Positions 19,174-29,094 are shown, counted from the first letter of the stretch. The stretch: DNA of 64,000 nucleotides from Burkholderia sp. WSM2230 (GCF_000472445.1 NZ_AXAJ01000010.1:124001-188000); one strand, 5' to 3'. Notes: generated from the sequence alone by a model not told the origin. A program made the numbers and translations.

Positions 19174-19638
19174 ATGAGCACCGAAAAAATCAATCTCGAC
19201 ATTCATAAGATTCTCACGCTGCTGCCCCATCGTTACCCGATCCTGCTGGTTGACCGGGTGCTCGAACTCGAGCCGCACAAGAGCATCAAAGCGTTGAAGA
19301 ACGTGTCGATCAACGAGCCGTATTTCCAGGGGCACTTTCCGACTCGTCCGGTCATGCCCGGCGTGCTGATCCTCGAGGCGCTCGCGCAAACGGCGGCGCT
19401 TCTGACTTTCTCGGAAGAGCCGAGCGATCCGTCGAACACGCTGTATCTGTTCGTCGGCATCGACAACGCGCGCTTCAAGCGTGTCGTTGAGCCGGGCGAT
19501 CAGCTCATCCTGAACTGCACGTTCGAGCGGCACATGCGCGGCATCTGGAAGTTCAAGGCACGGGCCGAGGTGGATGGCGTGGTGGCGGCGGAAGCAGACC
19601 TGATGTGCGCGGTGCGTCATACGGACAAAGACGCCTGA
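19174..19638 (+). CDS. fabZ: 3-Hydroxyacyl-ACP dehydratase FabZ
   Basis: Dehydrates 3-hydroxyacyl-ACP in fatty-acid elongation; competes with LpxA/LpxD for the same substrates, hence its conserved place here. Hot-dog fold motifs PHRYPILLVDRV and GHFPTRPVMPGVLILEALAQ carry the catalytic His and Glu. ATG 19174 (MSTEKINLDIHKIL) gives 154 residues; the open frame continues upstream without homology. Confidence 0.97.
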   Translation: MSTEKINLDIHKILTLLPHRYPILLVDRVLELEPHKSIKALKNVSINEPYFQGHFPTRPVMPGVLILEALAQTAALLTFSEEPSDPSNTLYLFVGIDNARFKRVVEPGDQLILNCTFERHMRGIWKFKARAEVDGVVAAEADLMCAVRHTDKDA

Positions 19639-19798
19639 CGTAGAGGTCAGGGGCGCTTGAGTGAATGTTTGAGTCAAGGTTTGAATCGACGTTTGACCCA
19701 GCGCTTGACTCACCGTCCGGTCAGCCGGCGCCTCCCGCAGCGCAGCCGGCTTGCCGCAGCCCATCCAGACAACGCAACAGAATCAGAAGCGAGGACGC

Positions 19799-20587
19799 AT
19801 GAGCAGGATTCATCCCACTGCGATCGTCGAACCGGGCGCACAACTCGACGAATCCGTCGAAATCGGACCGTATGCCGTGATCGGCGCCCATGTGACGATC
19901 GGTGCGCGAACCACGGTCGGTTCGCATAGCGTGATCGAAGGCCACACTACGATCGGCGAAGACAACCGCATCGGCCACTATGCATCGGTCGGCGGCCGTC
20001 CGCAGGACATGAAGTACAAGGACGAGCCGACGCGGCTCGAAATCGGCAACCGCAACACGATCCGCGAGTTCACCACCATCCACACCGGCACGGTGCAGGA
20101 CGCGGGCGTGACCACTCTTGGCGACGATAACTGGATCATGGCGTACGTGCATATCGGGCACGACTGCCGCGTCGGCAACAACGTCATTCTGTCGAGCAAC
20201 GCGCAGATGGCCGGTCACGTGACGATTGGCGACCACGCGATCGTCGGCGGCATGTCGGGCGTGCATCAGTTCGTACGGATCGGTGCGCATTCCATGCTGG
20301 GCGGCGCTTCGGCGCTCGTGCAGGACATTCCGCCGTTCGTCATTGCTGCGGGCAACAAGGCCGAGCCGCACGGCATCAACGTGGAAGGCCTGCGCCGCCG
20401 CGGTTTTTCGCCGGACGCTATCTCGGCGCTGCGCTCGGCGTACCGTCTGTTGTACAAGAACAGTCTGTCGCTGGAGGAAGCGAAGGTGCAACTGCGCGAG
20501 CTGGCGTCCGCCGGCGGCGACGGCGACGGCCCGGTGGCAACGCTGCTTGCATTCGTCGAAGCCTCGCAGCGCGGCATCATCCGCTAA
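19799..20587 (+). CDS. lpxA: UDP-N-acetylglucosamine O-acyltransferase
   Basis: First step of lipid A synthesis. ATG 19799 gives MSRIHPTAIVEPGAQL, the usual LpxA opening, with GAGGAC upstream, and 262 residues, the family length. Hexapeptide beta-helix (IGPYAVIGAHVTIGARTTV), catalytic His in AYVHIGHDC and the HQFVRIGAHSMLGG block are visible. lpxB starts three bases after its stop. Confidence 0.97.
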   Translation: MSRIHPTAIVEPGAQLDESVEIGPYAVIGAHVTIGARTTVGSHSVIEGHTTIGEDNRIGHYASVGGRPQDMKYKDEPTRLEIGNRNTIREFTTIHTGTVQDAGVTTLGDDNWIMAYVHIGHDCRVGNNVILSSNAQMAGHVTIGDHAIVGGMSGVHQFVRIGAHSMLGGASALVQDIPPFVIAAGNKAEPHGINVEGLRRRGFSPDAISALRSAYRLLYKNSLSLEEAKVQLRELASAGGDGDGPVATLLAFVEASQRGIIR

Positions 20588-20590
20588 GCG

Positions 20591-21760
20591 ATGGCATTGC
20601 AACCCAGTCCGCTGCGCATCGCGATGGTGGCCGGCGAGCCGTCCGGCGACCTGTTGGCCTCGTCGCTGCTGGGCGGCCTCGCGAGCCGCTTGCCAACCAC
20701 CACGCATTTCTATGGGATCGGGGGCCCGCGCATGATTGCCGCGGGTTTCGACGCTCATTGGCCGATGGAAAAGCTGTCCGTGCGCGGCTATGTCGAAGCG
20801 CTGCGGCACATTCCCGAAATTCTGCGCATCCGCAACGACCTGAAGCGGCAATTGCTGGCCGAGCCGCCCGCGGTGTTCGTCGGCGTCGACGCTCCTGATT
20901 TCAACTTCGGCCTCGAGCATCCGCTGCGCGAGGCGGGCATTCCGACGGTTCACTTCGTCTGTCCGTCCATCTGGGCCTGGCGCGGCGGCCGCATCAAGAA
21001 GATCGCCAAGGCGGTCGACCACATGCTGTGCGTGTTCCCGTTCGAAACGGCGCTGCTCGAAAAGGCGGGCGTCGCGGCTTCGTACGTGGGTCATCCGCTC
21101 GCCGACGAAATTCCGCTCGAACCCGACACGCTCGGCGCGCGCCGCACACTGGATCTCGCGGAAAGCGGTCCGGTCATCGCGGTGCTGCCGGGCAGCCGCC
21201 GCTCCGAGATCGACCTGATCGGCCCGACGTTCTTCGCCGCGATGGAAATGATGCAGCACCAGGAGCCCGGTCTGCGCTTCGTGATGCCGGCGGCCACGCC
21301 GGCTTTGCGCGAGATGCTGCGCCCGCTGGTCGATTCGCACCCGGGGCTCGCGCTCACCATTACGGACGGCCAGGCGCAACTCGCCATGACGGCGGCCGAC
21401 GCGATTCTCGTGAAGAGCGGCACGGTCACGCTCGAGGCGGCGCTCCTCAAAAAGCCGATGGTCATCTCGTACAAGGTGCCTTGGCTCACCGGCCAGATCA
21501 TGCGCCGGCAGGGTTATCTGCCGTATGTCGGTTTGCCTAACATTCTGGCGGGGCGCTTTGTGGTGCCGGAAATCCTGCAGCATTTCGCGACGCCTCAGGC
21601 GCTCGCCGAAGCCACGCTGAAACAGTTGCGCGATGAAGCCAACCGGCGCACGCTGACGGAAATCTTCACGGAGATGCATCACGTGCTGAAGCAGAACACC
21701 GCACAGCGTGCCGCGGAGGTCGTTGCGAGCGTCGTCGAAAAGCGCGGGGTGCGGCCGTGA
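20591..21760 (+). CDS. lpxB: Lipid-A-disaccharide synthase
   Basis: Membrane-associated GT19 glycosyltransferase that joins UDP-diacylglucosamine and lipid X. Signatures: AGEPSGDLLASSLLGGL at the N-terminus, FYGIGGPRM, PSIWAWRGGRIKKI and LPGSRRSEID. 389 residues. Its TGA overlaps the GTG start of rnhB (GTGA). Confidence 0.97.
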   Translation: MALQPSPLRIAMVAGEPSGDLLASSLLGGLASRLPTTTHFYGIGGPRMIAAGFDAHWPMEKLSVRGYVEALRHIPEILRIRNDLKRQLLAEPPAVFVGVDAPDFNFGLEHPLREAGIPTVHFVCPSIWAWRGGRIKKIAKAVDHMLCVFPFETALLEKAGVAASYVGHPLADEIPLEPDTLGARRTLDLAESGPVIAVLPGSRRSEIDLIGPTFFAAMEMMQHQEPGLRFVMPAATPALREMLRPLVDSHPGLALTITDGQAQLAMTAADAILVKSGTVTLEAALLKKPMVISYKVPWLTGQIMRRQGYLPYVGLPNILAGRFVVPEILQHFATPQALAEATLKQLRDEANRRTLTEIFTEMHHVLKQNTAQRAAEVVASVVEKRGVRP

Positions 21761-22551
21761 GCGAGCAGCGCACCAAGGCCCGCACGGCTGGAGCCGCGCC
21801 ACGCCGCAAGGCTGTCGCGGGCGTGGCCAGTCGGCAGGTCGGCCTGAACTTCGAGACGGCGGACGACATCGTCTGCGGCGTCGACGAAGCCGGGCGTGGA
21901 CCGCTGGCCGGCCCGGTCGTCGCTGCGGCCGTGATTTTCGATCCGTCCAGGCCGATGATCCGCGGCTTGGACGATTCGAAAGCGCTTACTGCGAAAAAGC
22001 GCGACGAACTGTACGAAAAGATCGTCGATCGCGCGCTCGCTTACTGCATTGCCTCGGCAACGGTCGAGGAAATCGATTCGCTGAACATCCTGCACGCCAC
22101 CATGCTGGCGATGAAGCGCGCCGTGGAAGGGCTGTCGGTCATGCCCACGCTCGTCAAGGTGGACGGCAACCGTTGCCCGACGCTCAGCGTACGCAGCGAA
22201 GCCGTGATCGGCGGCGACGCGCTGGTGAAATGCATCTCGGCGGCGTCGATACTCGCCAAGGTCACGCGCGACCGGATGCTGCTCGAATTGCACCAGACTT
22301 ACCCGATGTACGGCTTCAATGCGCATGCCGGCTACGGCACGCCGCAGCATCTCGCGGCGCTGCGCGAGCATGGGCCGTGCGAGCATCACCGGCGCTCGTT
22401 TGCGCCCGTGCGCGAAGCGCATCTGCGGTTCGGCACCGGCGTGGCGCTGCCCGCAGGCGAGATTGTCGCCGTGCCGGAGATGCTGGCGGACGGCATGCTG
22501 GACGATGCGATGCTCGACGGCGACGCGTTCGGCGAACACAGCGGCGCGTGA
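21757..22551 (+). CDS. rnhB: Ribonuclease HII
   Basis: Removes misincorporated ribonucleotides and RNA in RNA:DNA hybrids. Active-site motif CGVDEAGRGPLAGPVV (Asp and Glu), GLDDSKALTAKKRDEL, and AGYGTPQHL. GTG start inside the lpxB stop. The first about 30 residues are a basic extension before the catalytic fold. Total 264 residues, including an acidic tail that gives it more length than the E. coli enzyme. Confidence 0.96.
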   Translation: MSEQRTKARTAGAAPRRKAVAGVASRQVGLNFETADDIVCGVDEAGRGPLAGPVVAAAVIFDPSRPMIRGLDDSKALTAKKRDELYEKIVDRALAYCIASATVEEIDSLNILHATMLAMKRAVEGLSVMPTLVKVDGNRCPTLSVRSEAVIGGDALVKCISAASILAKVTRDRMLLELHQTYPMYGFNAHAGYGTPQHLAALREHGPCEHHRRSFAPVREAHLRFGTGVALPAGEIVAVPEMLADGMLDDAMLDGDAFGEHSGA

Positions 22552-22664
22552 ACCTGAGGCGCCGCGGCTGACAGCGCGCAATCCTCGACATACCGCCGCC
22601 GCACGGCCTGCCGACCCGCAACGCCGCGAACCCTTTTCCTGATTTCTCACCGCCCTCGCTGCCT

Positions 22665-23450
22665 GTGAAAGCCATCACCTCGCGGGACAATCCGCTCTAT
22701 AAACGCCTGAAGGCGCTGGCCGGGTCGACGCACCAGCAGCGCCGCAGCGGCCACGCGCTGCTCGAAGGCTTTCATCTTGCGAGCGCTTATCTGGACGTCG
22801 CCGGCCAGCCGGAGATGTGCGTCGTCACCGAAGGCGCGCTTCGCCATGATGAAGCGCAGGCCATCGTCTCGCGTATCGACGATCAACGCATCGTCACGCT
22901 GCCGGATGCGCTATTCGGGCAGTTGTCGAATGTCGTGCACGGCGTCGGCATGCTGCTGCTCGTGGAAAAGCTCGACACGCCATTGCCCGACTCCGTCGCG
23001 CAAACCTGCATCGTGCTTGACGGCGTGCAGGACGCGGGCAACGTCGGCTCCATTCTGCGCAGCGCAGCCGCAGCCGGCATTCAACAGGTATTCTGCGCGC
23101 CGGGGACAGCTTACGCGTGGTCGTCCAAGGTGCTGCGCTCGGGCATGGGCGCGCACTTCCTGCTGCAGATCCACGAAGATGTCGACGCGCAGACGCTGAT
23201 CGAGCGCCTCGCGGTGCCAGTCGTGATCACGGATTCGCACGGCGCTGAAGCGATTTACGACTGTGATCTCAGTGGCGAGCTCGCCTGGGTGTTCGGCAAC
23301 GAAGGCGCGGGTGTGTCGCAGACCTGGCGCGACGCGGTCTCGCTGCGCGTGACGATTCCTCAGCCGGGCGGCATGGAATCGCTCAATGTGGCCGCTGCCG
23401 CGGCCGTCTGCGTGTTCGAGCAGTGCCGGCAGCAGCGCGCAGGCAAGTGA
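22665..23450 (+). CDS. TrmH/SpoU-family rRNA methyltransferase
   Basis: SAM-dependent SPOUT 2'-O-ribose methyltransferase. The three SpoU motifs are present: DAGNVGSILRSAAAAGI (1), WVFGNEGAGVS (2) and IPQPGGMESLNVAAAAAV (3), the deep-trefoil knot that binds SAM. A short N-terminal substrate-binding domain precedes (SRDNPLYKRLKAL). GTG start at 22665. 261 residues. The modified nucleotide is unknown. It is the last gene of the rightward block and convergent with ppsR; the 158-bp gap between them shows no gene. Confidence 0.92.
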   Translation: MKAITSRDNPLYKRLKALAGSTHQQRRSGHALLEGFHLASAYLDVAGQPEMCVVTEGALRHDEAQAIVSRIDDQRIVTLPDALFGQLSNVVHGVGMLLLVEKLDTPLPDSVAQTCIVLDGVQDAGNVGSILRSAAAAGIQQVFCAPGTAYAWSSKVLRSGMGAHFLLQIHEDVDAQTLIERLAVPVVITDSHGAEAIYDCDLSGELAWVFGNEGAGVSQTWRDAVSLRVTIPQPGGMESLNVAAAAAVCVFEQCRQQRAGK

Positions 23451-23608
23451 CGAACGGGCGTGGGCAAGGCACGAGCGGAGCCTCTCACGGACAGAGCGGC
23501 CGCTGGGAGCGCCAGGAGGAGGACAGCGGCGCTCCGGGAGCGCGAAGAGGAGCGCCTCCTGGTCTGAAAGGCGCCGGAGCGGCAGCACGCCCGCTCGCCC
23601 TGCGTTCC

Positions 23609-24424
23609 TCAATATGACGGCCGATCCAGCTTGATTTCCTGCAGGATGGTGGTCGCGATCTCTTCGATCGACTTGTGCGTCGACGACAGCCACTTGATCC
23701 CTTCGCGACGCATCATCGCTTCGGCTTCGTTGATTTCATAGCGGCAATTCTCCGGCGCCGCGTACTTGCTGCCAGGCCGGCGCTCGTTGCGGATTTCCGA
23801 AAGCCGCTGTGGATCAATCGACAAGCCGAACATTTTCTGCCGATGCGCCAATAGCGGCGTGGGCAGCTTGCCGCGCTCGAAGTCTTCCGGAATCAGCGGA
23901 TAGTTGGCTGCTTTCACGCCGTACTGCATGGCGAGGTAGAGGCTCGTCGGCGTCTTGCCGCTGCGCGACACGCCGACCAGGATCACGTCGGCATCCGCGA
24001 GATTGCGGTTCGACTGGCCGTCGTCGTGCGCGAGCGAGAAGTTGATCGCCTCGATACGGTTCTTGTACTCCTCGGTGTCCGCGTTCTGGTGGCCGCGTCC
24101 CATGGCGTGGCTCGACTTCAGCTCCAGTTCCTGTTCGAGCGGCTCGACGAAGGTCTGAAACATATCGAGCACGAGCGCATTCGAGCCCTTGACGATCTGA
24201 TTCGACGCACTGTCGACGAGCGTTGTGAAAACGATCGGACGGCGGCCGTCCTGCTGGATCGCTTCATTGATCTTTTCTAACGTGGCGTAGGCCTTCTCGG
24301 TCGAGTCGACGAACGGCACGCGAACCAGGCGGAATTTCTGGTCGAACTGGGAGAGGATCGAATGCGCGAAGGTTTCGGCAGTGATCCCGGTACCGTCGGA
24401 GACGATGAATACGGTGGGCGGCAT
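23609..24424 (-). CDS. ppsR: PEP synthase regulatory protein (kinase/pyrophosphorylase)
   Basis: DUF299-family bifunctional enzyme that inactivates PEP synthase by ADP-dependent phosphorylation of a Thr next to the catalytic His, and reactivates it by phosphorolysis. ATG 24424 gives MPPTVFIVSDGTGITAE, the family opening, and 271 residues, the typical length; the frame is open further upstream without homology. P-loop GVSRSGKTPTSLYLA is near residue 150. Divergent from its target ppsA. Confidence 0.96.
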   Translation of the reverse strand: MPPTVFIVSDGTGITAETFAHSILSQFDQKFRLVRVPFVDSTEKAYATLEKINEAIQQDGRRPIVFTTLVDSASNQIVKGSNALVLDMFQTFVEPLEQELELKSSHAMGRGHQNADTEEYKNRIEAINFSLAHDDGQSNRNLADADVILVGVSRSGKTPTSLYLAMQYGVKAANYPLIPEDFERGKLPTPLLAHRQKMFGLSIDPQRLSEIRNERRPGSKYAAPENCRYEINEAEAMMRREGIKWLSSTHKSIEEIATTILQEIKLDRPSY

Positions 24425-24987
24425 CAGTGGGGCAGGGAACGTGAGCGGCAAAAAGCGCTCGAATGGAACATTGCTGCATCGGCTTCGCTGCGCGGTGGCT
24501 GACCGCTTATCAGCGGCGTCGAAGCAGCGCGCCGTGGGCACCGCTACTGCGCCAGGACGGGCCGAGGAACTCTTTACGGCATTAAAAGAGCGCCGCGGCA
24601 CATTCGGGCGCGGTTCGAGGCGCAATTCTCGTCCGACCGTCACATTTCGAGAGTCGGCACGGTAGAATAGCGGCAACCTGTTGGATAAGCAATTGCAGGC
24701 GATTGGCGTCTAACTTACCGCGAACGGTCGTTCAACGCGATGCTATCCGGCGTCAAACTGAACAGAAAGCGGCGGAACCGCCGCTAAATCCGTTCATTCG
24801 TCTGCTTCGTCGGACTTTGTGTGCGGTGTTGCATGTTCGCCAATGACGCATGCGCCGCCCACGCGTCGCAAGCAAGCGATTGCTTCTCCAACAGGTTGTG
24901 CAAGACGCGAGATCACGCTTCCAATAAGCGTCCCGCGTTCGAGCCCACTTGCACAGCCGTGAATTTCTTTCACACTTAGGGGCTTGT
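24425..24987. promoter_or_regulatory. ppsR-ppsA divergent intergenic region
   Basis: 563 bp with no convincing gene. Contains a perfect palindrome AGCGGCGG-AA-CCGCCGCT (24768-24785), a possible operator or weak terminator. ppsA has an AGGGG ribosome-binding site (24977-24981). I could not assign promoters. Confidence 0.5.
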
Positions 24988-27393
24988 ATGACTAACGCAG
25001 TTACCGTCGCAAAGGACAAGGCGTATGTAGTTCCGTTCGAGCAGTTGCGGATGACCGATGTGGAGATTGTCGGCGGCAAGAACGCGTCGCTTGGCGAGAT
25101 GATCAGTCAACTCGCCGAAGCCGGCGTGCGCGTACCGACCGGTTTCGCCACGACGGCACTGGCTTTCCGCGACTTTCTGCATCACAACAACCTGACCGAA
25201 CGCATCGCCAAACGTCTGGAGACGCTCGACGTCGACGACGTGAAGGCGCTTGCCGAAGCGGGCAAGGAGATCCGTCAGTGGATCGTCGAGGCGCCGCTGC
25301 AGCCCAAGCTCGAGGCCGATATTCGCGCAGGCTTCGACACCTTGCAGAACAGCTCGCCCGAAGAGCTGTCGTTTGCCGTGCGTTCGTCGGCCACGGCGGA
25401 AGACCTGCCGGACGCATCGTTCGCTGGTCAGCAGGAAAGCTACCTCAACGTGGTCGGCATCGAAGACGTGCTCGATCGCATGAAGCACGTGTTCGCGTCG
25501 CTGTACAACGACCGCGCTATTTCCTATCGCGTGCACAAGGGCTTCACGCATGCTGAAGTCGCGTTGTCGGCGGGCGTGCAGCGCATGGTGCGCTCGGACG
25601 TCGGCGCGGCCGGCGTGATGTTCACGCTGGACACGGAATCGGGCTTCAAGGACGCGGTGTTCATCACGTCGAGCTACGGTCTGGGCGAAACGGTCGTGCA
25701 GGGCGCCGTGAATCCGGACGAGTTCTACGTCTACAAGACCACGCTTGCGCAGGGCAAGTACCCGATCATCCGCCGCTCGATCGGCTCGAAGCTCATCAAG
25801 ATGGAGTTCACGAAGGCTGGTGAAGAAGGCCGCGTGAAGACCGTCGACGTGCCGCACGAACAGCGCAACCGCTTCTCGATTACCGACGAAGACGTGATCG
25901 AGCTCGCGAAGTACGCCGTGATTATCGAAAAGCACTACGAGCGTCCGATGGACATCGAGTGGGGCAAAGACGGCCGCGACGGCAAGATCTTCATTCTGCA
26001 GGCGCGCCCTGAAACGGTGAAGAGCCAGGCCACCGGCAAGGCCGAGCAGCGCTTCAAGCTGAAGGGTCAGTCCAACGTGCTGGCCACCGGCCGCGCGATC
26101 GGCCAGAAGATCGGCGCGGGCCCCGTGCGTGTGATTCACGATCCGTCGGAGATGGACCGTGTGCAGCCGGGCGACGTGCTGGTCGCCGACATGACCGACC
26201 CGAACTGGGAGCCGGTGATGAAGCGCGCGTCCGCGATCGTCACGAACCGTGGCGGCCGCACCTGCCACGCGGCGATCATCGCGCGTGAGCTCGGCGTGCC
26301 GGCGGTGGTCGGCTGCGGCGACGCGACCGACGTGCTGAAGGACGGCGCGCTCGTCACGGTTTCGTGTGCCGAAGGCGACGAAGGCAAGATCTACGACGGT
26401 CTGCTTGAAACCGAAATCACCGAAGTGCAGCGCGGCGAACTGCCGCCGATTCCGGTGAAGATCATGATGAACGTCGGCAACCCGCAACTGGCTTTCGACT
26501 TCTCGCAACTGCCGAACGCAGGCGTGGGTCTCGCGCGCCTCGAGTTCATCATCAACAACAACATCGGCGTTCACCCGAAGGCGATTCTCGAGTACCCGAA
26601 CATCGACCAGGACCTGAAGAAGGCCGTGGAAAGCGTCGCTCGCGGTCATGCATCGCCGCGCGCGTTCTACGTCGACAAGCTGACCGAAGGTATCGCCACG
26701 ATTGCGGCGGCGTTCTATCCGAAGCCGGTGATCGTGCGTTTGTCGGACTTCAAGTCGAACGAGTACAAGAAGCTGATCGGCGGTTCGCGTTACGAGCCGG
26801 ACGAAGAGAACCCGATGCTGGGCTTCCGCGGCGCGTCCCGCTACATCGCCGAAGACTTCGCTGAAGCGTTCCAGATGGAATGCGTCGCGCTGAAGAAAGT
26901 GCGCGAAGAGATGGGCCTCGACAACGTCGAGATCATGGTGCCGTTCGTGCGTACGCTGAAGCAGGCAGAGCGCGTGGTCGGGCTGCTGGAGAAGTTCGGC
27001 CTGAAGCGCGGCGAGAACGGCCTGCGTCTCATCATGATGTGCGAAGTGCCGTCGAACGCGATTCTCGCCGAAGAGTTCCTGCAGTACTTCGACGGTTTCT
27101 CGATCGGTTCGAACGACCTGACGCAGCTCACGCTCGGCCTCGACCGTGACTCGGGCATGGAACTGCTGGCAGTCGATTTCGACGAACGCGATCCGGCGGT
27201 CAAGTTCATGCTGAAGCGCGCAATCGAAACGTGTCTGCGCCTCGACAAGTACGTCGGTATTTGCGGTCAGGGTCCGTCGGACCATCCGGATTTCGCGCAA
27301 TGGCTGACGGATGAAGGCATCAAGTCGATTTCGCTGAACCCGGACACGATCATCGAGACGTGGCAGCAACTGGCGAAATCGTCGACGAAGTAA
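24988..27393 (+). CDS. ppsA: Phosphoenolpyruvate synthase
   Basis: Makes PEP from pyruvate and ATP for gluconeogenesis. Order: an N-terminal ATP-binding domain (GGKNASLGEM near residue 30), a central phosphohistidine domain with GGRTCHAAIIARELGVPAVV (catalytic His with the regulatory Thr two residues before), and a C-terminal TIM barrel ending with GICGQGPSDHP (catalytic Cys). ATG 24988 follows AGGGG; 801 residues, normal. A strong terminator lies about 120 bp downstream. Confidence 0.98.
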   Translation: MTNAVTVAKDKAYVVPFEQLRMTDVEIVGGKNASLGEMISQLAEAGVRVPTGFATTALAFRDFLHHNNLTERIAKRLETLDVDDVKALAEAGKEIRQWIVEAPLQPKLEADIRAGFDTLQNSSPEELSFAVRSSATAEDLPDASFAGQQESYLNVVGIEDVLDRMKHVFASLYNDRAISYRVHKGFTHAEVALSAGVQRMVRSDVGAAGVMFTLDTESGFKDAVFITSSYGLGETVVQGAVNPDEFYVYKTTLAQGKYPIIRRSIGSKLIKMEFTKAGEEGRVKTVDVPHEQRNRFSITDEDVIELAKYAVIIEKHYERPMDIEWGKDGRDGKIFILQARPETVKSQATGKAEQRFKLKGQSNVLATGRAIGQKIGAGPVRVIHDPSEMDRVQPGDVLVADMTDPNWEPVMKRASAIVTNRGGRTCHAAIIARELGVPAVVGCGDATDVLKDGALVTVSCAEGDEGKIYDGLLETEITEVQRGELPPIPVKIMMNVGNPQLAFDFSQLPNAGVGLARLEFIINNNIGVHPKAILEYPNIDQDLKKAVESVARGHASPRAFYVDKLTEGIATIAAAFYPKPVIVRLSDFKSNEYKKLIGGSRYEPDEENPMLGFRGASRYIAEDFAEAFQMECVALKKVREEMGLDNVEIMVPFVRTLKQAERVVGLLEKFGLKRGENGLRLIMMCEVPSNAILAEEFLQYFDGFSIGSNDLTQLTLGLDRDSGMELLAVDFDERDPAVKFMLKRAIETCLRLDKYVGICGQGPSDHPDFAQWLTDEGIKSISLNPDTIIETWQQLAKSSTK

Positions 27394-27513
27394 GCGCAGT
27401 GCGTGCCGCGTCGGAAGTGGCGCGCATAACGAAGATGCGGCAGATCAAAGGCGCATGAAGGCACGCTGAACGGTGCCTTCCAATGCCGGTTGTTCGCCTG
27501 CGCTTCGTGCTAT

Positions 27514-27541
27514 AAACACCCCGGTAGATCCGGGGTGTTTT
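27514..27541 (+). terminator. Rho-independent terminator of ppsA
   Basis: AAACACCCCGG (27514-27524), 5-nt loop, CCGGGGTGTTT (27530-27540), then T: an 11-bp perfect stem with a T-rich 3' arm. It ends just 17 bp before the start of the NfeD gene. Confidence 0.85.
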
Positions 27542-27558
27542 GCTTTGTGGAGGTCGAC

Positions 27559-28014
27559 GTGGCGCCAGGTGGATTGTTCTGGTGGGTCGGGGCGGGCGTG
27601 CTGGTCGTGCTGGAATTGCTCAGCGGCACTTTCTATCTGCTAATGATCGCGCTCGGTTGTGTCGCGGCCGCCATCGCGCATATCGCGGGCGCTGCCGCCG
27701 ACGTGCAGTTCGCCGTCGCCGCGGTCGTCGCGCTGGCGGCCGTGCTGGTGCTCAGGCGATCGCGCTTTGGCCGCAGGTTGCGCAAGGAGGCGTCGAAGAA
27801 CCCCGACGTCAATCTCGACATTGGGCAGACGCTCACGGTGCCGGCGTGGGACCAGCGTCGCGCGCGCGTGAACTATCGCGGCGCGCAATGGGACGTGGAA
27901 CTTGCGCCCGGCGAGCCCGAAGACGCGCCGGTCTACGAGATCACGGAGTTGCGCGGCAGTTGTCTCGTCGTCGCGGCAAAGCAGTCCGCGAGGCACGACG
28001 CCAAACCGCTCTGA
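27559..28014 (+). CDS. NfeD-family membrane protein
   Basis: Small inner-membrane protein with two hydrophobic segments (WWVGAGVLVVLELLSGTFY and the following Ala-rich helix, about residues 5-75) and a C-terminal OB-fold domain (DIGQTLTVPAWDQRRARVNY). NfeD proteins pair with stomatins, as here. I chose GTG 27559 because GGAGG sits five bases upstream; the frame is open further back through the terminator and GTG 27547 is the alternative. 151 residues. No separate promoter is evident. Confidence 0.85.
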   Translation: MAPGGLFWWVGAGVLVVLELLSGTFYLLMIALGCVAAAIAHIAGAAADVQFAVAAVVALAAVLVLRRSRFGRRLRKEASKNPDVNLDIGQTLTVPAWDQRRARVNYRGAQWDVELAPGEPEDAPVYEITELRGSCLVVAAKQSARHDAKPL

Positions 28015-28066
28015 GCGTCGCAGATTCGCCAATTTAATTAATCGAACTAAAGGTTGGAGGGCGTAA

Positions 28067-28999
28067 ATGGATTCGACCATCGTCGGGGCGGTGCTGCTCG
28101 TCATCGTGATCGTGCTGGCTGCGCAGACCATCAAGATCGTGCCGCAGCAGCACGCGTGGGTGCTGGAGCGGCTCGGCCGCTATCACCGCACGCTCACGCC
28201 GGGCCTGAGCTTCGTGTTTCCGTTCGTGGACCGCATCGCGTACAAGCACATCCTCAAGGAAATTCCGCTCGAAGTGCCGAGCCAGGTCTGTATTACGCGT
28301 GACAACACGCAGTTGCAGGTGGACGGCGTGCTGTATTTTCAGGTCACCGATCCGATGAAGGCATCGTATGGATCGAGCAACTTCGTGTTCGCGATCACGC
28401 AGTTGTCGCAGACAACGTTGCGCTCTGTGATCGGCAAGCTCGAACTCGACAAGACTTTCGAGGAGCGCGACTTCATCAATCACAGTATCGTGTCGGCGCT
28501 TGACGAAGCGGCCGCCAACTGGGGCGTCAAGGTCCTACGCTACGAGATCAAGGATCTGACGCCGCCCAAGGAAATCCTTCACGCGATGCAGGCGCAGATC
28601 ACCGCCGAGCGTGAGAAGCGCGCGTTGATTGCGGCATCGGAAGGGCGCAAGCAGGAGCAGATCAACATTGCGTCGGGCGGGCGCGAGGCGGCGATCCAGA
28701 AGTCCGAAGGCGAACGGCAGGCGGCGATCAACCAGGCGCAAGGGCAGGCTGCCGCGATTCTTGCGGTTGCCGAAGCAAATTCGCAAGCCATCCAGAAGAT
28801 TGCTTCTGCGATCCAGTCGAATGGCGGCATGGAGGCAGTGAACCTGAAGGTGGCCGAGCAATATGTGAACGCATTCGGCAATCTGGCGAAACAGGGCACT
28901 ACGCTGATCGTGCCGGGCAACCTGGCGGATATGAGTTCGATGATCGCGTCGGCGCTTGCAATTGTGAACAAGGGTAAGGGCGTGCCGGAGGCGCGCTGA
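28067..28999 (+). CDS. qmcA: SPFH/stomatin-family membrane protein (QmcA-like)
   Basis: N-terminal membrane anchor (residues 4-22), SPFH/band 7 domain (VPQQHAWVLERLGRYHRTL to about residue 180), then a coiled-coil rich in Glu, Ala and Gln (KSEGERQAAINQAQGQAAA). Family role: scaffold for membrane microdomains or protease regulation. 310 residues. Forms a two-gene unit with the NfeD gene 52 bp upstream. Confidence 0.92.
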   Translation: MDSTIVGAVLLVIVIVLAAQTIKIVPQQHAWVLERLGRYHRTLTPGLSFVFPFVDRIAYKHILKEIPLEVPSQVCITRDNTQLQVDGVLYFQVTDPMKASYGSSNFVFAITQLSQTTLRSVIGKLELDKTFEERDFINHSIVSALDEAAANWGVKVLRYEIKDLTPPKEILHAMQAQITAEREKRALIAASEGRKQEQINIASGGREAAIQKSEGERQAAINQAQGQAAAILAVAEANSQAIQKIASAIQSNGGMEAVNLKVAEQYVNAFGNLAKQGTTLIVPGNLADMSSMIASALAIVNKGKGVPEAR

Positions 29000-29063
29000 G
29001 CGCTTGCGCGGCGTCCTCTGAGCGCTGCGCGGCGACCTGGTTCCGTGCGGCGCTGACAAAAAG

Positions 29064-29094
29064 AATGGCCCGCATGGTTGAAGTGCGGGCCATT
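29064..29094. terminator. Bidirectional terminator
   Basis: AATGGCCCGCA (29064-29074), 9-nt loop, TGCGGGCCATT (29084-29094), then TCCGTT; A-rich on the other side (ACAAAAAG), so it can serve the convergent smpB as well. Confidence 0.8.

Noticed and set aside
24976..27369. 797-codon open frame opposite ppsA
   Set aside because: Shadow of ppsA with no recognisable domain.
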